Below are positions 1 through 11,780 of a stretch of 64,000 nt of DNA, in pieces. Made by a program: the position numbers and the translations under genes. Each line of letters starts with the position of its first letter. The stretch's first letter is position 1. Where the stretch lies: positions 124,001-188,000 of the forward strand of contig LUCM01004215.1 of assembly GCA_008360955.1 (NCBI GenBank), written 5' to 3'. This DNA is from Fasciolopsis buskii (Eukaryota > Platyhelminthes > Trematoda > Plagiorchiida > Fasciolidae). The notes beneath the pieces were generated by a model, which was given only the letters and a program-made list of their open reading frames with translations, did not search any database and was not told the origin of the DNA.

Positions 1-2111
1 AGCAAAACAATATTGGTTGGACTCATTTACACAACCTGACTTTGAATTAGAATTCGGTAGATTCCGACAAGTTCCAACTTGATCCAGGAGTTTATCCAGT
101 GTAATTTATCCATTTGTCCACGTGTAACCCATCTTTGTAGTCACTTTTAAGTGCTCTGAAAAAGGATAGGAATACCCCTCGTGTTTCTCCAGTTTCAAAG
201 CTAGAAATCCTAAGTGGCGTCAATGTGACAGCCGGAACAAAACCTTAAGAGAGAGTTCTACCTGCACCTTAAGGATAATCAAATGAACCCTAGAGTACTT
301 CAGATATCAGTGACTGATACTCGTGTTTATTCATTACAAAAGGAAATCAACGAAGAACGATTTGTTCTACTGTAAGGTTGGTTTTCATATCGACCGACTA
401 AGATTTTCCCAGTGATTGCAAATCCTTTTGCATGAAACCAAATTATTTTTTGAAAAAAATTACTTGGGACTAGAAGATATCCATAGGACAGACTTAAGAA
501 TCAGTCAGAAGCTAAACGACGCTTAACAGTTAGGTTAGTTTTAGATAGAAAATGAGATCTAATTATTGATCAACAATGACAAATATTACCCAGAAAAAAA
601 TCACACCCTACCAATTTTGGGCGACTTCAAGAAGATGATCTGCAAAAAAGCATCAAGTTGTAAACTTGTGGCTACGCATTCCGTGACATTTGATCACTTA
701 TCCGCATTTTACTCCCGAGTCCCAACGAATACGGAATTTTCACTACTATTTTAAATGAAAAATCTGTTATTTGAAGTTATGGTTGGTTAAACCAGCCCAT
801 CCGTGTTGATTCGATTTTAGCGGAAATCCGCCAAAAATTAGCAAATCCCTTTCCGAGATATTGTGGTTTCCAAAAATAAAACGAAGGGAGAAAAATTTAA
901 GAATGAATGAAGTACATTCAATCCATGCTTGATAACATTCGCTCTGCGAGACTTGACGTTCGCTGCGTCCAAAATGGATTTGCAGTCTAATCATCTGAAA
1001 AGCGTTAAGTGCCCCTTGAAATGTTCCAGAGATCAGAAATTCATGAAGAATACACGAAAGAAATAAAGCGACGAGCGAACATTGTTCAAATAAATATGTG
1101 TTAGAAGGTCGAAGGGTTGACTGACACCGCATATCAGTAATATTTTAAAGAGGATGCTGAATCTTGTCGTGAATGCATAATCCGCTTTGTGATGGGATTG
1201 GTGGTGCGATGCAGTTTGAAGAATAGGACCGAATGCGAAAACTCCTCGATTCTGGCGAGATCCGAACCCACGCGTGTACTTATCAAAAGATTCAAGTCTT
1301 GTCATTCCACTTTGTGAACATACACTTCCTGAGGTATCAATGCAGCCTCATTTAAACGTTTCCTTGTGCTTCGTATGCGTTACTGTCGTCTCCCTAGTAT
1401 TCGATGGTACAGTGAATTCACGGGCTGAGTCCTAATGACTAGGGTGGGGGCTAACTCATTGGGGAGGGGAAAGCTCGAGCAAATCGTGTCAACATCAAAA
1501 ACTGTCATACACGAACACACCAGATCATCGTTTGTAGGATCTGTCCACCTTACCCATTCATTCATGTTGTCTATAAGATTCTTGTTCCGGTAGACAATAG
1601 CTCCGTAATTTTCCCCTCTTAAGATATTATTCCTTTACTTTCACAAATGTTCACCTGTCTGGCATATCCTACCTCCTTTTTGCTCGATAAATGTTTACTT
1701 CCCATCGCACAAATACGCCTGCAAAGGAAGATAAAACTACTCGTTATTCACCATCCTCCCGCTTTTCCCCAATAAGTTGTTCAGACTCACCCACTCAATT
1801 ACAGAGACTGATGCGCAGCGATTGTTTTATTAGTACTTGTCCTTGTTTCTTTGTAAAATCAGTGGAAATAACGATATCAGGAGACAAGTAAACGGACGGT
1901 ATGGGTGTACAAGCTCTTGCTGGTGCGCATCCGCGCGAGGGCTTTTGTGCATATGAAACAAGGTTGGATGATATCTGGTGTCACCTCGGCCGCTGCTCCT
2001 ATGACCAATCGGTCACTGTAACTTGATGGTCTCGTTCACCCCGTGGTCTAGGTAAGCTGTCGCGTATTCGGAAAATGATGAAAATGATGGTCGACTCTCC
2101 CTGTCGTACCG
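1..2111. other. No gene recognised
   Basis: Only short frames are present on both strands, with no domain, signal peptide or good splice pair. Nothing repetitive was noticed. Confidence 0.5.
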
Positions 2112-2252
2112 ATGTTTCTGCTTCTGCTACTTCTAACGCTAATCACAGGGGGCTGCGCCTGGCGGAAATGTAGTGTCCGTGAATGTGCCAGAATTTATGC
2201 TGCCACGGTCACCGCGACGAGTATTTCTCACGTGAAAATCCGACAGAGATAA
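2112..2252 (+). CDS. 46-aa small secreted-type ORF
   Basis: ATG opens a run of hydrophobic residues, MFLLLLLLTLITGGCA, then WRKCSVRECARIYAATVTAT and a stop after SISHVKIRQR. The N-terminus is a textbook signal-peptide core with small residues (GGCA) near the expected cleavage point. The mature part starts with closely spaced cysteines. A possible donor (CTCAC|gtgaaa) lies near the end, so this may be a first exon. The local GC content is above that of the surroundings. No relative is recognised, and nothing downstream was identified as a second exon. Confidence 0.3.
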   Translation: MFLLLLLLTLITGGCAWRKCSVRECARIYAATVTATSISHVKIRQR

Positions 2253-5200
2253 ACAGTTATAAGAATAAAACACTAACCTGTTTATGTCTGCTGCCTGATG
2301 GAACATATATTTGACTTCGTGGAGCCAGTTTGTCCTAGTCGGTATTTCAGAGGGGAGAGGAATGTTCCCAACCCATCGTCTTTCTGAAAAATAAGCAGGT
2401 TTAAGGAGAAGGAGCTTGTGCGGAAGATTTTGAACTGCCATTTCAACCAGTCCTCTGAATCGCACACCATTCTATTTTGTTTCATTGACTAAAGCTTCAA
2501 TGGTTTTTGCGGAAGCTATTCATTGTCATTAGATGACCTACAGATTTTTCTGAGGTATATATCTCGAAAATTGATGTTCGGCAACTCCCTGAGTCAATTA
2601 CATGTTTTGACGGAACTTAACACAATTGGCAAACGTAAAAATTTAAACTCGGGCATCAGCATAACATGGTGTTGAAATATCCCAACCAAGAAACCACTAA
2701 CCAACCATGACACTTTAAAAATTGATCGGTTGTTTACCGGCTGATTCATCTTCTATCAGTCTATTTACAGCAGAAAAAAACTTGTTGTTTCTCTTATAGA
2801 AAACTCCTTTCTGGTCATATTAATGCAGTAGTGATAAAAATTGATAACAATTAAAATATTCAATTGACCAGAGCGCTTGCATAACATTACGCAGTTGTCC
2901 ACATGTGATTCTCTGATTTTCAATTGAAAAGTGACTTGAAACAAATTCGTTTTAAAATAAATGCGAACGAATTCGGCATGTTGGATAAGAAGGGTGCAAC
3001 AAAATAATGAATCGGTAATCGTTGTTTTTATTAATTCATAAACCACATGACCTAAACAGTATGTTCGCAAAAACTTGAGTATCTTCGTGTGGCGGAAGCA
3101 GTGATGCTTTGGGTTCACTTCGGATTTTGTCTTTCAAGATGGGAGAACTGCATAATTCAAATGACGAAATCTTAACTCCCACATGTTGACACTTATAAAT
3201 TGCTTTCGGGTTGGTCAAGTTGATATTTGCCGCATAACTCTGAATGCGTCTGAGCGCACCTTTGTTTTAAGCAATTTAAACTACCGGACTATTTAATGGG
3301 GGAAATCAGAGAATGAAATTTGTAGTTCCCGGCTATAACCATGCTAACCTTTTAAGCGTCGTTGCTAACCTTATTGTACTTTAGAATCGTGTGCAACTGA
3401 TTTTACTACAGACAAGCCGAAAGAGCACTTTCAAAGCAACAAAGTCGTTATCTCAGTTGATTCGGAAAAATTTGTAACCACAGAACCTGGAAGGCATTTT
3501 CCCTCATCTTATTGAACATCGCGTCACGTCTTTAGTACTCCACCGTCCACATTTACCTATATCACTGGGGTAACGGACAAGCAAATGGAAACATCCACAG
3601 CGCTAGTTCCCTCTCAGGCGTCTTACTGATCTCCCGTTCTGACCAACGCTGAAGTATTTGAGGCTCTTACTATCCTCTATCCGTTCTTCCAGTATATAAA
3701 CAGGTTGGCGATTGATCTTCATCTCGTAGGCCTAAACCACTTAAAGTATATGGTTTCAGTTACCCCAGCAATGAGCGTGAAATCTTTCTTGATTATTTCA
3801 TATGATCTGAAAAACAAATTTACAGTTGGTCTTCTCGTTTGTTTTTACTGTGTCATTCAGTATTTCAGTGATTTTAAACCTCATGCTGGTTCATGACACC
3901 AAGCAGTTTTTCTAGTAATTTCTCATGTTAGCTGGAGAAACTATTAAACCTCGTCTGCCTCTCTGTACTCCTGTCATTTGCATCCGATGGAATTCAATTC
4001 ACGAATTTTCTTACTTGGGACATTTCAAAATGGCGCGCACAGAGTGGCGCACGCCATCTTTTCTCTCATGGGGTATTCGAAACTCAGTGTTTTTCCGCTG
4101 TTTCTTCTAATTGGCTTCGCTGTTTTCTGGCAATTTTCCTTAGCTTGAAAAAAAGTTCCACTGCTTTGATTGAAAGGCTGACGTTGATTCTATTTTTCAC
4201 CAAGATTAGCAAATTCACCCACGCTGCCTCTGTCATCAGAAAGTACTTTAATGCTTGGTGCGGGTTTACTAGGAGCAATGTTGATTTCCAAATGGCAGTT
4301 ACCTTAAACACACGGTCAGTTGAAATGACCAGGCACGGAAACAAAAAGCAAGCTGCTCAAGTTTCGGATAGCGATGAGAAAAATTTACCCAGGCACTGGA
4401 TGTTCCAAATGATCCTTTAGATGGAATCCCATCCGATATTTGGTCGCAAATCGCCAGTCAAACTCGGCATAAACTGACGCCTGAGAACGAAACTCCAATG
4501 ATGCGAGTTTATTTAGTTTCTGCATATATTCTGTTCATGTCGTGAAAAATAGAAACACTTCGAAGACGAAAATTCATGAACTCATTGCAGAAACAACACA
4601 AACACGATCACCTGTTTACGGCCTAAAACGCTGGCCTTATTGCACGTAATTGGAATACGATACCATGAAAACGAATATCCAGTCAAGCACCGAGATTGAA
4701 GACGGATTTATCGGAAACGAATTGATGTTTCACCCCACAACATGGTTGCATTCATTAAATTCATTATCGATGAACTGAACCGTGACATCATGAGTACTTT
4801 ATTAGTGAGTGCAATTTTTGCAATAAGTGCACATATCAGTAGAATTCCAAAAAAATATTGATCCGTTAGTTCTTTATCTGCAAACTTCTTGATTGCAAGT
4901 CTCTTTTGTGATGACACCAGTTGAGTATCCTTGCTATATTTTTTCGTGCATTCACCAATCGTGTCACCTGCTGGCCATAAGAAAACAACCTTTCCTCGAT
5001 GTTAATTTAACAGTAGTGACAACTAAAGCGTTGCTGTTCCGTCTACTTTGATCGACTTTTGAGGACTCGATTACGAATAAAGTGCCCATACCGGTGACTG
5101 AGTCTTACTTTGGTAAAAAGGCAGATCGATCGATTAAACTGTAAGTTCAACTCGTCAATTTGGGTTGGGTACCATTAAAGAATGCAGAGTTGATATAATC

Positions 5201-6660
5201 TCCTGTAGATGAACGATGTGAATTTGGTTCACTCACAACATGACTGGGCCCTGGGACCGTAGTTCAGACAGTAAAGAAACTAGTGAAATCGAACAACAGA
5301 AACCGTCTGAAAGCCAGCCGATTAAGTGAACGTTCTAGGTTGAACCGATTGGCGGATCCTGTAGAAATGACGAAAAACCTATTCGTGCTTTCAAATGATT
5401 CAGTCGATGCTGTAACGAACAAGAAAAATTAAAAGGCTATTGTCGGTTTTCATCTGATATCATGTGTATTCTTTATTCTTAATTCATTTTATTACGCTGT
5501 CCATTCGCACATCTTCGGATGCAGAAAACCAGATGGAATCACATCTTCCTCAGTACCTCAGTGCACGTTAATTAATAACTAACTAACACTAATTTTGACG
5601 TCGCACTATCCTCTGTAAATCCTGAGGAATTTGAACGTTTATTTGTTCCGATTCAAAAAACTTTGACTGAATGTCATCGTGTTGCCTTTCCCGTCCTCTG
5701 GTATGCCATCAACTGGAATAACGGTTCCACTGTCAGTGTTCTCATGGTGGCAAAATGACCGGATTGGTGAGTTTTCGATGGACTCTTACTACCATACCGT
5801 GGTAGGATTGTGAGATATTAGACACTGAGGTGGAATGAAAGCTACGGCAGTGGAAAGCAAAATTGGCAAACATACGATAACTAGAAAAAATGAAATAGGC
5901 AACTGAAGAAAAAGTCCCCAGGCAATGAGATGAAAAATGCGGAAATGATCTGAAAAATAAGCCGTTTTATCAAAAGTTCGCTAAATAACAGCACAACAAA
6001 CGAAATATGTTCGAACATATTCAACAGGTTATGTTTTGCGAGAAGCCTGACAAGCCGGACCAAAAGTGCCCATAGGGATGACGATTTATTATTCGGTAAG
6101 AAAATGCAGTAAAAGTAAAACCAAATAAATAGCACAGTTGGATTGCATATCCAGGTATATTGTCAAATTGTTTCCACTATTTCAAGAGCTTCCATCCGAG
6201 AAAATCCCGCACTTCATCCACATTGACAGTTCAATGCAGTAAGCGATTTAATATCCAGTTCCATTCAAATTACTGCGCCACTTGTTTATTGCAATTAATT
6301 TGTGGTACCAGAAACTGCAGCAGCTGTTGATTTGCATTCCTAAATAATAAAGATCAGTCGATTTGGTGTAAGCTGCTCGTTGAGAACATTAGTGTTGGGA
6401 GATGGGTGTAAGAGATCAGTCCATCAAATGAAAAAAGTGCCTTGAGTAAATCCAGCTGGACTGCGGATAGAAGTCTCGACTAAAAGCGCTCTTGTGTCGG
6501 CTATTTTTTAATCTGCGGACCTATTACTACTTATTAGTTTATTTCCGTCCATGCACTATTCTGTCGATCACTTCACTTCTGGGCAGATGACACTGCGTGG
6601 TTGCACAAAACCCACAACATCTCGGGGCACCTTTGATGGTTATGAAACCTGGTAGAATCT

Positions 6661-6700
6661 GAACTGAACCGAATCGAATCGAAGCGAACCGAATTGAATA
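6661..6700. repeat. Imperfect 5-bp repeat (GAAYC-type)
   Basis: Repeats of GAATC, GAACC and GAAGC follow one another for about eight units. Confidence 0.8.
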
Positions 6701-7493
6701 TCATACCTCTAGGTCCGGGAAAGTTTCACGAATTCCGTAGAACCCGCAATTTACCGATAGACAATAAAGTTTAAAAGAAAGCACTGTTTGATTCGACACA
6801 ATTTGATGTAATGGGACATTTGAATATAAGAATTTACTAAAATGAATTCACCAATTAGGCATCTAAGTCATTGCACACCACTGGATTTGATTTTAATCCT
6901 ACAACTTCGTTTTATTATCTACGTGCCTGGTTGACTAACTAATTAGTCCATTCAGAAATTGTCTCCAACGAACACTTTGTCGAATAAGGCAAGTGTTTGT
7001 AATCGCATGATGCAAAAAATTTGTCTGCTTAAATTCATGTGAGTATTGTTGGAAGTATACTGCAAGTGTCGATTTCGTGTATTGACAAATTAATTGACAT
7101 TATATCATTCACAATTAGTTCCACAAACTTCATCACTGCGAATGCCGAGTAGCTGATGTTGCCCGATTTTCTTCAACTTCATCACTATTTTCGATTAATT
7201 CTAACTGGGATGCTGGTGGTGCTAGTGATCATGTACGCGATGACTAGGGCCACGATGACGGCGGACAGAGAAAATGGAGTGAAGAATTATTTTTCGAATA
7301 GTGTTAGATAAATGGGTAACGCCTACACAGAAAATGTATTTAATCAAAGAATTTATCTGCCTTTCCTCGGAAGATTTAACCTCTACTGGACAATATATCT
7401 GGGGTACTATACTATGTATTGCAAAGTGAAATTATTTGTGTGGATCGAAATTTTTTCCCGAAAAACTACGGCACCCAGTGGCACCTGGTAAAT

Positions 7494-7514
7494 TATATAT
7501 ATATATATATATAT
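7494..7514. repeat. (TA)n microsatellite
   Basis: A perfect run of about ten TA units in otherwise unremarkable sequence. Confidence 0.95.
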
Positions 7515-9454
7515 CCCGCTAGTGGTTGTTCTACAAGCTTCTTGTTCCTTGAGTTAGGAATAGGCAAAACATTTCCCACATTCAGATGAACCAAGAAGTT
7601 ATTAAAGTAAATTCAGCATCCAACAAATAATCTACTAGAGAAACAGTTCGTTTTTTAGAACTTATTGAAAAAAAGGGACAATTTCCCAAGACTGCCCATA
7701 ATTTGACAACATGGAATGAAATATTGATACACCGAGGTGGATACGAAGTTATTTGTGCATGGCAGCTATTTAATTAAATGCTTAATTATACGTTTCCGCG
7801 TGAAAAGGAATGTTAACAAAGCGTGAATGCATTCAATCGAATCATTTCAAATCACGAACAGAATTTATCCACAATACCTAATGTGTCCCTATTACGTCAT
7901 TGTGGAATATTCACCTGAACTCGAACCCGTCATTCTAGCTGGAATTATTATTAACCGTTTACCCACAAATTTTCTCCATTTGATGCACTGATCACTTGCT
8001 GTTCCGTTGAATTAACCTGGACTACACAGGTTTGTCATATTCCAAGGGTGAGTACAAACTTACAGGTTTTTCTTCTCAGTCAAATTTAACAGTGTTTTTC
8101 GTGGGGCCAGCTTATCTAACAGATGGATAGAAAGTCACGAATAGAGCGTTTCCTCTGTTTCATTGTGCAATGCATGGGATGCATACTGTCTACTATTTCA
8201 TGTACTTTTCGCAGTTGTCAACTTGATGTCCACCATAGAAGTAAGGAGTGACTAGGAAAGTTACGTCACTCCAGTGTGCAGAGCCGAGTGCACTTGGGGG
8301 GTCACAATGACTGACCGCTCCTAGATTTACAGTGACCTATCGAAGAGTGACTATGAATATGCAATGGAAGGGGCAAACGGCCAACTCGTTCATAATGTCG
8401 ACTTTGTTTGAACTAAATAGTGATGAAGACTTAGCAACTTTACCCGATGCTTACTACCTAACGGAAAATTACTTTTAAACTTAGGAGTAATACTTTGGCG
8501 AAGACGCTACCGGTCGTTGAAGATGAAGCGTTGCCTTCCGAAAAAACTCGCGCCCCAACAACTGGTATGGAAAAGTTTCCTCCAAGAAATTCCTCGCGGT
8601 TAAAACAAATGTATTAAACATTTTTCTGAATCTTGGAGACAGATGTGACTGAAGTCGATTGTGACGGTTACCTTCCTCAAGAAGAGTGTAAATTATGTTA
8701 AAGTAGGTAAGTAATTTCAATCCCTTCCATGGTACAACAGCAAAACTCCGAAAGTTGAGCGTCTGGCACCGTAGTTAATTCATGTAGTGGTGTTGTCAGA
8801 CTATAGAATTCACCTGTTATATTGCACAAAATACTGCCCAAACGCAGAACTTTTGGCCGAAGTCGTGAACAGACAAATTCGCTCGGCTAAATATCAATCC
8901 GCTGAGGATCTGGACACAGTTGAAAGAACGTTTCTGATTTCAACTAGCTACTGAGTTGCGGGCAGCTTTTGTTTTTTGGACTAAGAAACAGAGATTGAGG
9001 TGACATGGCGAAATAGCTCTCGGTTATCTGCAATCAGACACCGAGTAGTCAACTATAATGGGCCGAATCGGGTTCATTGGTAGGATTCAAGTGAACTTGG
9101 TTGAACTTAAGCATTGCGCAAGGCAATCCTACTGAAAACTGTGTTCTATTAGACTGCCATCGCAATTTCCAGTTTACAGCTGCTAATTAGACGATTAATG
9201 AGGGCACAACGAAATGTTGAATCAACGCCGGGTTTGCATTCCTTTTGTTCCGACAAGTTGAATAGAAAACAATACAGCATTTCACCAGGTAGTCTGCCAA
9301 TCAGGAGTAGATCGATTTGCAAACAAGACGGAAATCTGATCAGTCACTTAAAGATCATTCTTGTCATTGGTGCTTCCACTGCCGCAGTCGCAGCAAATCC
9401 CACCACAAAGACCACACTCCGTCTCCTCGTCCTTCTCCTCCTACGGCCACGACT

Positions 9455-9507
9455 ACCAGCACTACTACTAGTACTAGTACTAATACTACTTCTAATAATA
9501 GTAGTGC
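9455..9507. repeat. Imperfect (ACT/AGT)n trinucleotide tract
   Basis: Alternating ACT, AGT and AAT triplets. They create hydrophobic or Ser/Thr-rich frames on both strands (9198-9595) that should not be taken as genes. Confidence 0.9.
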
Positions 9508-10481
9508 AAAACAGTTACTGCAAATTCTGTCTTTACAAATGCATATATTGTATATAGTTCCAATATTGTCATCGCCCAATTTCCAAAACTGCTAGACCTG
9601 CTGATTCCATTAGCAAAGTTCACGTTTACTAGAGTCAGTCTTTTATGTTTTTGTTTAACAGTCCATGAGTGCCAATCTAACTTTGTTGTACGAGAAAAAG
9701 CGATCTGACACAAAGGTTGTCATAGGTTTCATTTAGAACAACTGGACACGACAAACGAATAGATTATATTACGACATAAAAGAGAACCATCTTGGATAGA
9801 GCTACATATGATCAGGGAAGTGAACCGATAACCACTGATGACGTGTGCGAATGTGGGCAAGAAACGTGGAGATTGGGTTTTGTTTTGTAAGTGTGCGTTT
9901 GTGCGTGTTTTGTGAACCTTTCTTTGGGTCTTAAATGTTTTTATTTAAATTAGCATTGATGCATTCTTTCGTTATTTCTAGCGTTACTATTACCAAGTCC
10001 GTAGTACCATAATGAATGAGAATACGAGTAAAACCTGTCCCAATGGTAGCGGTGTATCGGTCGACCTGTCCTGGATGTCCGAAATTGGCTGGTTTTCATT
10101 TTGAAAGAACTTACGTCAAGTCGTTTGAAATAATATGAGTAACAGGATGTGAAAGTGCCACATGTCTCTTGCCTGGCTACGTTCGTGCATGTGGGGGCGG
10201 GTGGATGGGTGTGCGCTTTAAAATGAACGAACGCGCCGAATTTTCGAGGATGCAAAAATCGATGCGGGCGTATCGACAAAATGAATCAGGTAAAGTGTAC
10301 ACAGAAGAACAATGGAGATGATACTGTTGCCATTGTTTGACACCCAGATCAAAATGCCGGTTACGATAGGGGAGGCGAGCAAACAAGATCGTCATTTCGT
10401 GGATAGGACGTTCAGTGCTACATCGCACAGACCTATGGATCCGAGACAGATCCGAGACAGATTAAGACAAATGTGGATTAT

Positions 10482-10487
10482 TTTAAT
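10482..10487 (-). terminator. Possible poly(A) signal of the tolloid gene (ATTAAA)
   Basis: The minus strand has ATTAAA about 280 nt after the stop codon. I saw no AATAAA closer to the stop. ATTAAA is the common variant of the animal cleavage signal, but it occurs often by chance in AT-rich DNA. Confidence 0.3.
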
Positions 10488-10769
10488 CACCGAATCCCCA
10501 GAGGGATTCAAAAGAACCCAGAAATAAGAAGAAATTGTAGATTCTCAACCAGTTGTTTACGTTTGAAACATTAAGTTCGTTAGGTGCTCGAATATTCGGG
10601 TGTTTGTGCCATCGGTTTTCCGCTGCATTCACTCTCGCCCCAGTTATGCTTAAACTTTTACATTGCAGAAAGACGAAGTAAAATGAACAGTTTGCCCACG
10701 GTGTTTCGGGGAGTTAGTTGACTAGTACAGTACTGTCTGTTAGCCCTGTTTTTTTTCAGCGCAAATGAA

Positions 10770-11780
10770 TCAATTTCTCGCTTTGCCGTAGGTCGTGATA
10801 CTCGGAAACTGACGAATCGGTTGACTGCCAGTGCCGGAATATGGTCCAAACAGTGGGTTTGGAGCTAAACGGTGTCGACGATTCGGTGCGGCCACTGGGG
10901 TGATCACATTGAAACCGAGAGTTGCTTGACCACTGGCATCTCGTCCTCGTCGGCGGGAGCCACGGTAAGTGACTGGAGGTCGAACTTCCGTGGCGGATCG
11001 ATACTGACTACTTGAAGTTGGCCTCCAGGCTGTATGACGGCTAGGCTGTATGATCCTATTCACCACGCTGAACTGTGTGCGTGCATTGACAACACCGGGA
11101 CGTACATACCACGTGCTTCCACCGTACGGTTTCCAGGACGACCTAACTCCAGATATAATCGATTTGGGCTGACCCCTGGCGGTCGATCGAAATACACTGG
11201 AATGTCTCGAGCGGGATTTGGGCAGAGATCTATCTAGTGAGGAGAGGGAACGTACTCTTGTAGATGGTAGCTTAGCCATTTTGTTCTCTTTTCCTTCGGG
11301 TTCTGCGTAGGCGTAAGTAAATCTCCATGGTCGTTGGCTCGTTGACTGCGGTGGATGATATTGTGTTCCTGAGTTTTGTCGGTAGGGATCGTCGAGTGTA
11401 TAGGTCATGGAATTTGGATGCCATCCAGCTTGTGTGTGCTGTTGCAAGTCACGAAAAGTTCGGCTAGGCTGAAAGCTGCCCAGTGGTTTGTTCGACCGTG
11501 AATCCGAGAAATAGCGAATCCGGCCGGTACCCCAAGCCGGAGGAAATAGGTATCGATTTCCGTACACTGGTTGGTATTGTTGTAACATTTCATTTTTGCC
11601 ATAGTAGACGGTTGATCTGGGTGCTGGAGATGGATTAGTTGACTCGATACTGGTTTCTGGTGGTTGATAGCCATACGGTATCATTTGATACTGAGCTTGA
11701 AATCCTTTATCACCGATAGTATCATCGCTGACAAACTGCAGATGTAAATGTCCGGATTCCGCAATGAACACATTTGGCAG
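10770..11780 (-). CDS. BMP1/tld: Tolloid last exon: end of CUB5 plus long basic tail and stop
   Basis: The acceptor tatttttcaacag is followed in phase 0 by [20 protein letters not shown], then [12 protein letters not shown], the last strands of CUB5 (human VLVKFHSDDTITKKGF). About 304 further codons follow before TGA. This tail is rich in Arg, Ser, Tyr, Gln and Pro, with stretches such as [29 protein letters not shown] and [10 protein letters not shown], and has no membrane segment. In vertebrate BMP1/TLL only a short tail follows CUB5, so this is an extension. It could bind acidic matrix components, and SRRRGR could be a proprotein-convertase site; both are inference. Confidence 0.92.
   Translation of the reverse strand: MPNVFIAESGHLHLQFVSDDTIGDKGFQAQYQMIPYGYQPPETSIESTNPSPAPRSTVYYGKNEMLQQYQPVYGNRYLFPPAWGTGRIRYFSDSRSNKPLGSFQPSRTFRDLQQHTQAGWHPNSMTYTLDDPYRQNSGTQYHPPQSTSQRPWRFTYAYAEPEGKENKMAKLPSTRVRSLSSLDRSLPKSRSRHSSVFRSTARGQPKSIISGVRSSWKPYGGSTWYVRPGVVNARTQFSVVNRIIQPSRHTAWRPTSSSQYRSATEVRPPVTYRGSRRRGRDASGQATLGFNVITPVAAPNRRHRLAPNPLFGPYSGTGSQPIRQFPSITTYGKARN

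Larger units (their letters stand above)
2253..10481. other. Downstream flank of the tolloid gene, no gene recognised
   Basis: AT-rich sequence holding the (TA)n, GAAYC and ACT tracts listed separately. The frames in it are short or come from the simple repeats. One tandem 12-bp duplication (CCGAGACAGATC) lies at 10441-10465, near the presumed 3' end of the gene. Confidence 0.5.

Noticed and set aside
5881..6135. 84-codon very hydrophobic minus-strand frame
   Set aside because: Phe/Leu-rich composition expected of AT-rich DNA; no homology or splice context.
9198..9595. Two plus-strand frames with hydrophobic or Ser/Thr-rich ends
   Set aside because: The striking composition comes from the ACT/AGT microsatellite, not from a membrane protein.
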